The notes under the pieces: generated by a model | What the model was told of the DNA's origin: nothing | Seen by the model: only the letters and a program-made list of their open reading frames with translations | Database searches by the model: none | In this document: one piece after another, positions 8,499 to 17,195 of the stretch | Numbering within the stretch: the first letter of the stretch is position 1 | How the letters are laid out: the number at the start of each line of letters is the position of its first letter | Made by a program: the position numbers and the translations under genes | Source: Candidatus Saccharimonadota bacterium | GTDB lineage: Bacteria; Patescibacteriota; Saccharimonadia; Saccharimonadales; Saccharimonadaceae | Assembly: GCA_027492255.1 (NCBI GenBank) | Contig: JAPUFB010000003.1 | Location: forward strand, 77,889 to 141,888 | Length of the DNA: 64,000 nt | Reading direction: 5' to 3'

Positions 8499-9104
8499 CT
8501 AGCTCGCCTTGACCGTCTTACTGCGGGACGTCACCTTCTTGGGCGAAGGAGTGATCGCCGACGGAAGATCCGTGACCGTGGCAGCCTTGGCCTGGCTCGG
8601 ACCCGTGGGCTTGTCGCCCGGGACGATGCGCAGACGCGGAACCTTGACATCTCCCTGCTCAGCCGCGCGCTCCGCGAGGAGCCGCTGGCCGAAGAAGAAC
8701 CCGTCCTCGATCACGACACCGTGGTCGGCGGCGAGCCTCAGTCCGTTCTCGAACTTGTCGAGCACGAGGTTGCGCGTCGCGGGGTCGAGCTTCGGCAGGT
8801 CCTTGTCGGTCTTGCAGAGGAGGCCCTCTGCGAAGTCCTTGACGATGAGGATGAAGGTCGTGCTCCACTTCTTCTGGATCGCTGTCTTGGCGACGGCTCC
8901 GAGGAAGTTTTTGCCGAAGAATTTGAGATCATCGACGTGCTTCTGCGCGATGCGAGCGAGCCTTGCGGCCTCGCTGGCCTCGGCAGTGAGCTTGGCCTGC
9001 TCGGCCTCGGCGAGTCGCCTCTGCTCGGCGAGCGTGGCCTGCATGGCCTCGCGGGTCTGGGCCTCGGCGAACGCGGCGGCGAACGGATCGGTGGAAATGG
9101 TCAT
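8499..9104 (-). CDS. GC-rich coiled-coil protein, unknown
   Basis: 201 aa. ATG 9104 is chosen over an upstream alternative because GGAAGGAG sits 5-7 nt before it and a sigma-70 promoter lies at 9176-9204. Residues 10-50 are Ala/Glu/Gln/Arg-rich heptads (AEAQTREAMQATLAEQRR), predicted coiled coil. Residues 55-150 look globular (FFGKNFLGAVAKTAIQKKW, then LDPATRNLVLDKFENG). The C-terminal 45 residues are Pro/Ser/Thr/Lys-rich and end in a basic tail. There is no signal peptide or membrane segment. Codon use is strongly GC-biased compared with flanking genes, suggesting transfer or special expression. No family recognised. It belongs to the same transcription-unit class as the two RNAs beside it. 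Confidence 0.8.
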   Translation of the reverse strand: MTISTDPFAAAFAEAQTREAMQATLAEQRRLAEAEQAKLTAEASEAARLARIAQKHVDDLKFFGKNFLGAVAKTAIQKKWSTTFILIVKDFAEGLLCKTDKDLPKLDPATRNLVLDKFENGLRLAADHGVVIEDGFFFGQRLLAERAAEQGDVKVPRLRIVPGDKPTGPSQAKAATVTDLPSAITPSPKKVTSRSKTVKAS

Positions 9105-9175
9105 GATTGCTCCTTCCGAGCAAATTGCATGGATGTGGTGTACTGTACCGAGCACAGGGGCTCGATCACGGCAAC

Positions 9176-9204
9176 ATAATAACATAAGTATGATAAATAG
9201 TCAA
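9176..9204 (-). promoter_or_regulatory. Promoter of the 201-aa protein gene (shared cassette)
   Basis: Minus-strand TTGACT (9199-9204), 17-nt spacer, TATTAT (9176-9181) preceded by TATG. The words AGTATTGAC and TATGnTAnnATG match the two RNA promoters. The leader is about 65 nt and has a GAGC/GCTC hairpin before the ribosome-binding site. Confidence 0.85.
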
Positions 9205-9297
9205 TACTGATGTTTATATACTCACACATCAACCGTCCTCTATCTCCTATAAAAATACTATTTTACTTTTTTGTACACGTGTTCTATAATGTTTTAT

Positions 9298-9849
9298 ATG
9301 GAAACACGAACGACAATTGATATGGCGTTAAAGATAATTGGGAGCGAAGGACTCAGTGGGCTGGAATGCGAGGCCAGCACACTTCCTGGTCTCCTCCACC
9401 ATTTTGGGCTCGGAGATACTCTCACACCTGAGCGAATCGCAAAAGTCAGTGCCGAGTTACATCGCCAGCATCTCGTGAAGATTACAAAGAAAAAACATGG
9501 CATCAAAGTACAGCCGACCGTCAAGGCAATTCATCGCCTGCAAAAGTCAGTTATTAATGATATCCAGATTCGTCCCCTTGCCCAGTGGGATCGCACCTGG
9601 CGTATGGTTACCTACGATGTTCCGCGAGCCCAAAGTGCGCAGCGAATCGTATTTACCCGCCAGCTTGTTCGTCTTGGTTTTACGATGGTGCGAGAGAGTG
9701 TCTGGTTTCATCCGCAACCATGTTTTGAGGCGGTAGCAGAAATCGTACAGTACTGCGGACTACAGCGCCACGTCACCTATGCAGAGGTAGGACGCCTCGA
9801 CGGCAATACCGTTGAAAAACTGCGCCGCGCCTATCCTGAAATTGTCTAA
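9298..9849 (+). CDS. PaaX/Cas2-fold transcriptional regulator-like protein
   Basis: 183 aa from ATG 9298. The C-terminal half (WRMVTYDVPRAQ, then LVRLGFTMVRESVWFHPQ) has the hallmark pattern of the PaaX central domain, which shares the Cas2 ferredoxin fold. The N-terminal 70 residues look like a winged-helix DNA-binding unit (Thr-Ile-Asp-Met helix, then HLVKITKKKHGIKV). No cas genes or repeats are nearby, so a CRISPR role is unlikely. TATAAT at 9285-9290 lies 7 nt before this ATG, giving a leaderless start and favouring it over ATG 9289. It is transcribed away from the accessory island and could regulate it, but this is only positional inference. Confidence 0.72.
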   Translation: METRTTIDMALKIIGSEGLSGLECEASTLPGLLHHFGLGDTLTPERIAKVSAELHRQHLVKITKKKHGIKVQPTVKAIHRLQKSVINDIQIRPLAQWDRTWRMVTYDVPRAQSAQRIVFTRQLVRLGFTMVRESVWFHPQPCFEAVAEIVQYCGLQRHVTYAEVGRLDGNTVEKLRRAYPEIV

Positions 9850-9852
9850 AAA

Positions 9853-11139
9853 TTATTGCTCGTAAAACGTAAATGCCTGACTACCCTCAATAGTGATCAG
9901 GCTATCACTCTTGACACCCTGACGCCTGAGTTCATGAGTAATACCCATCTTGCGCATGATGTCCCGGAGACGATCAAGACTATCAAATTGCTCATAATTA
10001 GTTCGCCGAGCAAAGCGTTCGATCTTTGCACCACGGACTAAGAAACCTTGTTTGGTCGACTCTACGCTCCATCCAGCGTCTTTTTCGGTGTCGGTGAGAG
10101 TAATCAGTGGGATTTCCTCTTCTACCTCTTCACTCATCTCAAGTTCAGATTGGCGCACGTCAGCTACTTTTTCAACGAGAGCACGAAGCACTTCCTGTAA
10201 GCCTTTATGGGATTGTGATGAGATTGCAAAGAGAGGCGTCCCTGTAGGTGCAACGGCACGAATAGCATCTAACTGCAAGGCAACAATATCATCATCAAGG
10301 CCTTCGATTTTCGTAAGCGCAATAACCTCTGGAAGAGAGGCGATCTTTTCACTGTATTTACTCAGTTCTCCTCTGATGGTAGTGTATGCAAGCGCTGGAT
10401 CGTTTTGATAGGCATCAATAAGGTGCAATATAACGGCCGTTCGCTCGATATGACGAAGAAAAGCGTCGCCGAGACCCTTGCCTTCACTCGCGCCTTCGAT
10501 AAGGCCTGGAATATCGGCAATTAAGAGACTAGTGCTATCAATATCAGCAACACCGAGATTCGGAGTAAGGGTTGTAAATTCATAATTGGCAATCTCAGGC
10601 CGAGCATTACTGACAACGCTAAGGAATGTTGATTTACCGGCGTTTGGAAATCCAACAAGTCCAACATCAGCAAGTAACTTCAGCTCGAGGAACGCATCAA
10701 ACTGATCGCCCATCTCTCCTTTTTCGGCAATTCGTGGAGCCTGACGAGTCGAGCTCTTAAAATGAGCATTTCCGAAACCGCCGTCACCACCAGAGGCAAT
10801 AACAACCGCTTGTCCATTTTCGGTAAGATCAGCAACAACTTCGCCGTCACGCTTCACCACGGTACCAACTGGCACTTTCACGATAAGATCCTTGCCATTA
10901 CGCCCGTGTTTCTGGCGTTTATCACCTGGCTCACCAGGTTCGGCGCTCAATTCCTGTTTCATACGGAAGTTAATAAGTGTGTTGATATTCGGGTCAGCAA
11001 AAAATACGACATTGCCGCCACGACCGCCGTCACCCCCATCAGGACCACCTTTTTCAATAAATTTTTCGTGTCGAAAACTCATTCGGCCATCTCCGCCGCG
11101 GCCGGCTATAAGTGTCACATGAGCTGTATCGACAAACAT
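9853..11139 (-). CDS. obg: Obg/CgtA GTPase
   Basis: 428 aa with the three-domain Obg layout. The Gly-rich Obg fold spans residues 1-157 (DGGDGGRGGNVVF, GEPGDKRQKHGRNGKD). The GTPase domain has GFPNAGKST, the DIPGLIEGAS switch and the LTKIEG base motif. A C-terminal OCT domain covers about residues 345-423. Obg is an essential GTPase of 50S ribosome assembly and stress response. TATAAT lies 8 nt before the ATG, another leaderless-type start. Convergent with the PaaX-like gene, stops 3 nt apart. Confidence 0.96.
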   Translation of the reverse strand: MFVDTAHVTLIAGRGGDGRMSFRHEKFIEKGGPDGGDGGRGGNVVFFADPNINTLINFRMKQELSAEPGEPGDKRQKHGRNGKDLIVKVPVGTVVKRDGEVVADLTENGQAVVIASGGDGGFGNAHFKSSTRQAPRIAEKGEMGDQFDAFLELKLLADVGLVGFPNAGKSTFLSVVSNARPEIANYEFTTLTPNLGVADIDSTSLLIADIPGLIEGASEGKGLGDAFLRHIERTAVILHLIDAYQNDPALAYTTIRGELSKYSEKIASLPEVIALTKIEGLDDDIVALQLDAIRAVAPTGTPLFAISSQSHKGLQEVLRALVEKVADVRQSELEMSEEVEEEIPLITLTDTEKDAGWSVESTKQGFLVRGAKIERFARRTNYEQFDSLDRLRDIMRKMGITHELRRQGVKSDSLITIEGSQAFTFYEQ

Positions 11140-11196
11140 TAGGGATTATTATACCGTATATCGTTCAAATCTGATAATCAGTACGGTCCTAGAGGA

Positions 11197-12390
11197 CTAG
11201 TGAATAAAATTATAGCTAGCCGCTTGACCAGCTGAGAGCACTCGTGTTGAATAGACATTCCAACCGGCATAGTTCATCTCGGAGATGCTAATACTGCCGT
11301 CTGCACCGACAGATTCAACAACTGCAACGTGGCCGTACCCGCCTGCACTATAACTATCCTGCATCACGTCACCAATTTGAGGGTTAGCCGTTGTTCGCGT
11401 TGCAGGACCCGAAACAGTATACCCACTATAGATAGCGTTATATGCCCATGTACTCGCATTGCCCCAGAAGCTACCAACAGGACGAGCAAGCGCAGCACGA
11501 CGGTTGTAGACATACCATGTACAGTATCCGTAATCATAACGATTACCTACCACTGCAGCACTTGTTGCTCCCCCGTATGATACATACGATGATGCGCGAA
11601 CGACTGTCGTTCGAGGCGCAACATACCCAGGACGCTCCGCTTCGGGTAGGACGCCACTAGGAACGATGATTTTAGTGCTTGGAACAACACCTGATATCTC
11701 AAGATCATTGTAGGCTATTAATCGCGATACTTCTGCGCTGTATCGTTTCGCGATCGAGTCCGCGGTGTCGCCATTTTTGACTGTATACACAACACCATCC
11801 ACTGCAGGAATCGTAAGAGCCCTATCTGGCTCTAAAGCATCAGATGTCAAGTTATTTGCCCAGCGGACGGTCTCGGAACTAACACCATACAAAGCAGCAA
11901 CAGCTGGAACGGTATCACCTGTTTTGGTTGTGTATGTTTTGAGTCCGCGAGACTCAGTTGCTTCAAAAATCTGAGGCTTAGAGATAATCTGTTCATCTGT
12001 TTGCGCCATATCTGTCTTAGCATTCAATGAAATCGACATGTTCGATACATTCGTTGCAACAGATAGGTCAGCTGTTTGAGCCGTGGCGGCTGCGAGGTCC
12101 GCCACCGCTATCTGATCCACGGATGGTTTAATAATTTCTAGAGAAGATGCGCTTCCTGTATCATTCTGCGATAAAGAAAGCTGCTGCTGTACAGGCGACT
12201 GATAGCCTATAGAGGCAATAGCAACAATAAGCAGCATTATTGAAACATAGACCACACCCAGCATAGTCTTATGGCGGGTTCTAGCTTTTGATGAGCTTTT
12301 GGAAACATTCTGTCCTGAAAATTGTGTCGCAGTAGCGGCAATCGACTGAACAGATGTTAAAAGAGCGTTACTAATAGGTGTATTCTCCAT
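11197..12390 (-). CDS. LysM-CHAP cell-wall hydrolase, membrane-anchored
   Basis: 397 aa. One transmembrane helix (about residues 44-64, VVYVSIMLLIVAIASIGY) is followed by a Ser/Thr linker. Then come two LysM repeats (TYTTKTGDTVPAVAALYGVS, about 152-200, and VYTVKNGDTADSIAKRY, about 205-250) and a C-terminal CHAP domain (about 275-397). CHAP catalytic residues are present: Cys in YGYCTWYVYNRR and His in GGYGHVAVVE. CHAP enzymes cut peptidoglycan peptide or amide bonds; LysM binds glycan. It faces outwards and could remodel its own wall or that of a host cell. It lies downstream of mltG, separated by 263 nt. Confidence 0.9.
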   Translation of the reverse strand: MENTPISNALLTSVQSIAATATQFSGQNVSKSSSKARTRHKTMLGVVYVSIMLLIVAIASIGYQSPVQQQLSLSQNDTGSASSLEIIKPSVDQIAVADLAAATAQTADLSVATNVSNMSISLNAKTDMAQTDEQIISKPQIFEATESRGLKTYTTKTGDTVPAVAALYGVSSETVRWANNLTSDALEPDRALTIPAVDGVVYTVKNGDTADSIAKRYSAEVSRLIAYNDLEISGVVPSTKIIVPSGVLPEAERPGYVAPRTTVVRASSYVSYGGATSAAVVGNRYDYGYCTWYVYNRRAALARPVGSFWGNASTWAYNAIYSGYTVSGPATRTTANPQIGDVMQDSYSAGGYGHVAVVESVGADGSISISEMNYAGWNVYSTRVLSAGQAASYNFIH

Positions 12391-12653
12391 ACATGAGTAC
12401 TGTTTCCAGTATTCGAATACCGTATATGCCTTGCTTACTTTACGTAGAAAGAAGGTAGGATGCGCATCGACCTTATAGGTTAATTAATAATATCTATCAG
12501 TTGTTGAGCATCTTTTTGGCACTTGAACGGTACGCCAGACACTACAGCGAGATGCATTCCTGACCTCTGTTTCAGTGATCAGACCAGCACTCTCGCATAG
12601 GCATGGTTATCACTTATGATAACAAATATTGCGTTTAAGGTCAATTTATTGTA
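12391..12653 (-). other. 263-nt leader/intergenic region, no ORF
   Basis: Long untranslated stretch between mltG and the LysM-CHAP gene. On the minus strand it contains a perfect 7-bp GTTATCA/TGATAAC hairpin (12606-12623) soon after the mltG stop. A pairing-prone segment around 12540-12600 has CTGATC...GAGGTCAG. No T run follows the hairpin. It could be a regulatory leader; I recognise no known riboswitch. Confidence 0.4.
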
Positions 12654-13826
12654 CTACTGGCACAATTTCTGGCAATGTAGTGCAACGGCAGCATTGTGTT
12701 CGGCTTCGGTACGGGAAAAATATGTTTTTCCGTCGTCCCCGGCAACAAAATAGAGGTAGTCACTAGTCGCGGGATGAGCAACCGCCTCGATAGCACTATA
12801 ATTCATATTGGCGATAGGCCCGGGAGGCAGCCCGCTATATTTACGGGTATTATAGGGTGAATCGATCGAAACATCAGGGGCAACGCCCGCTATCTTTGCA
12901 GCGTAAATAAACGTGACATCCGAACCTAGTATCATGCCCTCTCTGAGGCGTTTTAAAAATACCTGCGCCACCTGAGGCTGTACCGCTGAATCACTTACCT
13001 CTTTTTGAACGATTGAAGCCAGTGTTAATCCCTGATGAATATTTAATCCCTGGGATCTCAATGCCTCAATAGTACCGTCGGCATTCATCTTGTTGTACAA
13101 TTCAGTAAACGTACGCTCAAACAGCGTAACAAGAGTACTGTCGGCATTCATACGATATGTTTCAGGATAGATATACCCTTCAAGCGTAGAGCCTAAGGGC
13201 TTATCAGCTAAAAGCGGTGAAGTATACGTATGTTCAAACGCTGCAGTGATTTCTGCATCACTAAACCCATCCTTTTGAAAACTCTCACGTATCCCAATAA
13301 GTGAGAGACCAGGCGGAATTGTAATACTATACTCATCCGTTTTTCCACTTGAGAGATGATCGATAATTTGTGCAACTGACTGCTGTGATGATACAACATA
13401 TCCGCCACTACGTAGTTTTGTATTTGCGCCTATAAGCCGCGCATATAGCTGAAATGCAAAAGCGCTTCGAATTACCCCATGCTCCTCGAGGCGTTTGGCA
13501 ACAACAGTTCCACCCTCTCCTTGTTCGATAACAATACGCGTATGTAGCGCACTATCGCCCCGAGGCGAAAGTGCCCAAAAAAACCAACCAGCTACAAGCA
13601 ATACTATCAGGGAGAGTACGCTAATAGTGATCAGAAGAGGTAATCGCCATGTATGCTTCTTTGCTATGCGTGATTGGGGGGCGGCGACTGTATCGATCTC
13701 CGGAACTGAAATCTTAACTGATGACTGGACATCAGCTGACTGTACTGGATCAACGGATGGAAGTATCTCGGGAGCTTGTGTTATTGTCTGGGGCTTCTTC
13801 CAGCCCTTTGGCGGCCTAATGTCCAT
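12654..13826 (-). CDS. mltG: Endolytic murein transglycosylase MltG (YceG-like)
   Basis: 390 aa from ATG 13826, which has GGAGGAG 5 nt upstream; the longer frame has no site. An N-terminal cytoplasmic Pro-rich segment, one transmembrane helix (about residues 70-92) and a YceG domain follow. The catalytic Glu is in LASIVQKEVSD, and the family block YSGLPPGPIANMNYSAIEA is present. MltG cleaves nascent glycan strands and sets glycan length. It overlaps ruvX by 11 nt, a frequent bacterial pairing (ruvX-mltG), and closes the pilM / 544-aa / ruvX / mltG operon. Confidence 0.94.
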   Translation of the reverse strand: MDIRPPKGWKKPQTITQAPEILPSVDPVQSADVQSSVKISVPEIDTVAAPQSRIAKKHTWRLPLLITISVLSLIVLLVAGWFFWALSPRGDSALHTRIVIEQGEGGTVVAKRLEEHGVIRSAFAFQLYARLIGANTKLRSGGYVVSSQQSVAQIIDHLSSGKTDEYSITIPPGLSLIGIRESFQKDGFSDAEITAAFEHTYTSPLLADKPLGSTLEGYIYPETYRMNADSTLVTLFERTFTELYNKMNADGTIEALRSQGLNIHQGLTLASIVQKEVSDSAVQPQVAQVFLKRLREGMILGSDVTFIYAAKIAGVAPDVSIDSPYNTRKYSGLPPGPIANMNYSAIEAVAHPATSDYLYFVAGDDGKTYFSRTEAEHNAAVALHCQKLCQ

Positions 13827-14229
13827 ACCGCTCCTCCAGATAGTCACCGAGGATAATTGCGGCCGCATGCGCGTCGATATCACCCTTCTCGTAAGGTTTT
13901 CCCAGCGAACGGAGATAGTTCTCTGCATGTACTGATGTAAGTGATTCGTCCTGAAGGACAATTTCAAGACCCTGTGATCGCAACCGTTCAACAAAATCCA
14001 AGACATACGCACTTTGCTGGGTTGCCTCACCTGACTGATTGCGTGGAAATCCTACGACAAGTTTATTTGCGCCATGTTCTTCCATCTGTTTATATACATT
14101 TTCGAACACGTGTTCATCCATGTTTATCCAGGTCAATGCAAAAGGAAACTTTGTATCGGTGTCGGCTTTAGCTAACCCAATTCGTTTTTCGCCCACATCA
14201 AGCGCTAGTATCGTCTGGTGAGTGATCAT
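13816..14229 (-). CDS. ruvX: RuvX/YqgF Holliday junction resolvase-like RNase
   Basis: 137 aa, the standard length of the RNase H-fold RuvX/YqgF family involved in 16S rRNA 5' maturation and implicated in recombination. Motifs: ALDVGEKRIGLA (residues 9-20), VVGFPRNQSGEAT (about 58-70), QDESLTSVHAENYL (about 95-108) and KGDIDAHAAAIILGDYL near the C-terminus, supplying the acidic catalytic residues. ATG 14229 overlaps the upstream gene's stop by 4 nt, indicating translational coupling. Confidence 0.94.
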   Translation of the reverse strand: MITHQTILALDVGEKRIGLAKADTDTKFPFALTWINMDEHVFENVYKQMEEHGANKLVVGFPRNQSGEATQQSAYVLDFVERLRSQGLEIVLQDESLTSVHAENYLRSLGKPYEKGDIDAHAAAIILGDYLEERYGH

Positions 14230-15860
14230 TGTTTATTGAGGACAAATTTCACCGTTATCTTTTTGGCATCACCGGGCGCGTTCATTACCCAGAATGGTGA
14301 GAGTTTTACGTCAACACTTTCAACACCTTGAATCATTGTAATAGACTGCTGTATTTCACCTGAGCGCTTCCCTTTGGCCTGCTCAGCAATAGTAGCTTCA
14401 TTGATATTTGGACCAATCTGTCCGGCTGCGGTTGCTTTTACGGTATAGCCCTTGTCAGTCTCCTCGAATTGCGAGAATTGTGTTGTTTTTTCACCTGTGT
14501 CATAGATTTTTTGCGATCCATCCGATTTAAGCTGGGTTTTGAGATAATCTTCATGTACCTTCTTCAGATCACCGCTTGCTATACCGACTATCGTATAGGT
14601 TGTCTCAGAGGTTAGCTTTGCGGTCGCACCCGCTTCTTGATCGACTGCAGGAGCACTCGTTGGTGTACCGGGATCAACTCTAAAGCTATCAGAGATAACT
14701 ATATCGGTTGCACTAAATTGTTTTTGTAATTCAGTCTTTACTTCATTTGAATCCTGCGCCTTAAGTTGGTCTGTTGCCTTTGCAATATCATCAGCTGTCA
14801 CAACAGTAATTGTCTTGTCTGTTCCGCCAGTCGTCGCATCGGTAAATGCCACAGATGAAACGCCCGCAGTAGTCATAGTAGCTGCTCCAGCTGCACCGTT
14901 GAATGAACTTCCACTCGCAGAAGCCGTAACACCAACAGTAATACCTGAAAGTGTCGTTCCGTCACCCTTCGGAAAGGTAGCGGCCGCATCGGTCGTATAG
15001 GTCTTGCCACTGCTTGAAGTTACGATACTACCTGCAGGAACCGTAAGGCCGGTAAGTAGAATTGTTTCTGCAGTCGTCTTTATCTTTACTTTGCTAATGG
15101 ATTTTTCGCCAACATCCTTTTTACCTGTAGGCGTGAAATCAACGGATGCGGTCTTCTTTACTTGCTTCACGACTGGCGGCAAAATATTCTGAGCTGTGTC
15201 AACTGTACCATCTTTAATGAGCTGAAGACTCTTATCAATGTTTGCAATATTTGTCTTGGCGGTAATCGCAATCGAAGCTTGCGGCGCAAAGAATAACGCC
15301 CACACAAAGAACGAGATAAGTAGAACTGCGAGACCACTGATAAGAAAAATCTTTTTACGTGCATTGTCAAAATTTGGAATTTTTGTTGTACGCCTAGGAG
15401 CTAGTGCTGCAGCGCCTAATGCGACAGGGGTTCCGTCTTCAGATATTGGAGCGACGACATCGTCTGGACCTTCAACATAGTTTCTGGTATTCGTTGACGG
15501 CATAGGGCTTGTATCAGGTACATCACCGACAGGCAGATTTTCACCCTCGATAACATCCTCGTCGTCCAGATTAAGCGCAGCTACTTCAGGAATCTCTGGT
15601 TTGCTTTGTAGATTCTTGGCAACTGGAATTGATACTCCTGCCGCGAGTCCGGTCAGAGCAGTGTCGTTTGTAATAAGAACAACTCGTTTACCAGCATTTT
15701 TCGCCGCTTTATTAAGCAGTTTTAAGTTGACTATACTCTGTAGCATCCCGACACGTTTTGGCGGAACAAGAGCAACAATAGACGATTTCGCGTCTTTCAC
15801 TTTTTCGATGATTGAGGTGATATCGTCTTCGATATCAATATAGATAACGTCTTTTTTCAT
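14226..15860 (-). CDS. Single-pass membrane protein with extracellular repeats, unknown
   Basis: 544 aa. The N-terminal 80 residues form an alpha/beta unit (VIYIDIEDDITSIIEKV, then KRVVLITND). An acidic, Pro-rich linker leads to one transmembrane helix (about 175-195, KKIFLISGLAVLLISFFVW). About 345 extracytoplasmic residues rich in Thr/Ser/Ala/Gly follow, with baseplate J-like character (VPAGSIVTSSSGKTYTT). Four-nt overlaps with pilM upstream and ruvX downstream place it in that operon. It probably forms the periplasmic or outward arm of a PilM-linked membrane apparatus, analogous to PilN/PilO, but it is far larger. I do not recognise a named family. Confidence 0.75.
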   Translation of the reverse strand: MKKDVIYIDIEDDITSIIEKVKDAKSSIVALVPPKRVGMLQSIVNLKLLNKAAKNAGKRVVLITNDTALTGLAAGVSIPVAKNLQSKPEIPEVAALNLDDEDVIEGENLPVGDVPDTSPMPSTNTRNYVEGPDDVVAPISEDGTPVALGAAALAPRRTTKIPNFDNARKKIFLISGLAVLLISFFVWALFFAPQASIAITAKTNIANIDKSLQLIKDGTVDTAQNILPPVVKQVKKTASVDFTPTGKKDVGEKSISKVKIKTTAETILLTGLTVPAGSIVTSSSGKTYTTDAAATFPKGDGTTLSGITVGVTASASGSSFNGAAGAATMTTAGVSSVAFTDATTGGTDKTITVVTADDIAKATDQLKAQDSNEVKTELQKQFSATDIVISDSFRVDPGTPTSAPAVDQEAGATAKLTSETTYTIVGIASGDLKKVHEDYLKTQLKSDGSQKIYDTGEKTTQFSQFEETDKGYTVKATAAGQIGPNINEATIAEQAKGKRSGEIQQSITMIQGVESVDVKLSPFWVMNAPGDAKKITVKFVLNKQ

Positions 15861-17128
15861 ATCCGAAGCATTCGATTAATTTTATCTTTGAGCGTGTCGT
15901 CATCGCCTGTCGTTACCATGGTATCATACCCTACTCTGAGCAATCCCATAGCAGTAACGAACGTGTGGTCATTGGCTCTATCTGTTTCATCAAGGATACC
16001 GACAACATCTTTTGGCGAGATGAGTTGTACGCTCGGTTTTTTTGTAAACGGCAAATCTTTATGCCAATCATCCGTTTCAAGTCGTTCGACAAGCTTTTTA
16101 AGGCTGGCACCTCCACCACATAATAAAATCCTGTTCGGCAGATGATCAACAGAATCAAATTCACTGAGTGCAAGCTCGACTCCAGCGATCCATACATCGA
16201 GCGTTTTATCGAGTGCCTCGCGCACATCGCGCGCAACACTTTCTTTAATATTCGGGTCATCGACGTTGACTTTCAGTTTTTCAGCATCGGTATAATCCAG
16301 CCCCATTTCTGATGAAATAGTTCGCGTAAAACTACGCCCTCCGATACCGAACATTTTCGTCCCCTCAACACCGCCGTCGTTCACAACAGCAATATCGGTC
16401 GTACCACCGCCAACATCGGCGAGGATTGCCGTAAAATTACTGCTTGCATCTGTGCCAAGAACGCTGCGCGATACTGCAAATGGTTCAGCTGCGACTGCAA
16501 TAAGATCAAGATCAAGCTCTCCGGCCGTTCGTTCAATCGCGCCGATATGTACCATTGGCGCAAAAGCGGTGTAGATCTGGATTGCAACGTCTTTTCCTTG
16601 GAACCCAATTGGATTAACAACCTTGTAGCCGTCGATATGAATTGAAACGATCGCAGAGTTCACGAGTTTTACTTCTACGTCTTCATTTCCGGTCTCAAGT
16701 GCTATCTGTTTTTGCGCCTTAATCTGGGCTCGTTCATGGACCTTTTCGATAATATATTCCATTTCATTGATGTCAAGCGCGCGGTCTGGTTGAGGTCGTT
16801 TGTAGCGAATAGTACTTGTTAACCCCTTCACAAGCTCACCAGCGATACCGATCACAACCTTCTTACCCTGTACTCCAGCCTGTTCTTCGGCTTGCGCAAG
16901 CGCTTCTTCGCAGTTACGAACTACGCCACCTATATCTGATATAGCACCCGAATGCATATCATCAAGTGATTGCCGTGCACGGCCAACGCCAATAATTTTG
17001 ATTGTGTCGCCTTCGAGACGAGCAACAAGAGCTTTCACGAATTCAGTCCCTATATCAAGACCGACGAACACAGGATCTTTGTCTGCCCTGTCTTTCTTGA
17101 GCGACTGTTTAATTTTATCGAGAATCAT
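15857..17128 (-). CDS. pilM: PilM/FtsA-like actin-fold ATPase
   Basis: 423 aa. It shows the actin/FtsA phosphate-binding pattern: VGLDIGTEFVKALVA (phosphate 1, residues 23-37), ILADVGGGTTDIAVV (phosphate 2, about 238-252) and ILLCGGGASLKKLVE (adenosine motif). An SHS2-like insert lies between. PilM is the cytoplasmic ATP-binding anchor of type IV pilus inner-membrane complexes; FtsA is the alternative. The following gene, a bitopic membrane protein, favours a PilM-like role. TATAAT lies 10 nt before the ATG (17139-17144). No pilin or PilB/C/T genes are in the window, so the assignment to type IV pili is inferred. Confidence 0.8.
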   Translation of the reverse strand: MILDKIKQSLKKDRADKDPVFVGLDIGTEFVKALVARLEGDTIKIIGVGRARQSLDDMHSGAISDIGGVVRNCEEALAQAEEQAGVQGKKVVIGIAGELVKGLTSTIRYKRPQPDRALDINEMEYIIEKVHERAQIKAQKQIALETGNEDVEVKLVNSAIVSIHIDGYKVVNPIGFQGKDVAIQIYTAFAPMVHIGAIERTAGELDLDLIAVAAEPFAVSRSVLGTDASSNFTAILADVGGGTTDIAVVNDGGVEGTKMFGIGGRSFTRTISSEMGLDYTDAEKLKVNVDDPNIKESVARDVREALDKTLDVWIAGVELALSEFDSVDHLPNRILLCGGGASLKKLVERLETDDWHKDLPFTKKPSVQLISPKDVVGILDETDRANDHTFVTAMGLLRVGYDTMVTTGDDDTLKDKINRMLRI

Positions 17129-17195
17129 GCTGGCATCTATTATATAACATAAGCAGGACGAGTGACAGCCCGTTACTCGCTAAAGAAATACTTTC

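Noticed and set aside
8490-9210. Long plus-strand ORFs (229 and 233 codons) opposite the 201-aa gene
   Set aside because: GC-rich antisense shadows. The minus frame has a promoter, strong ribosome-binding site, globular composition and terminator; the plus frames do not.
9298-9849. Possible Cas2 and thus a CRISPR locus
   Set aside because: The Cas2-like fold is shared by PaaX regulators; no Cas1, effector or direct-repeat array is found nearby.
12391-12653. c-di-AMP (ydaO-type) riboswitch before the LysM-CHAP gene
   Set aside because: Position and gene type would fit, but the conserved core sequences of that riboswitch are not visible.
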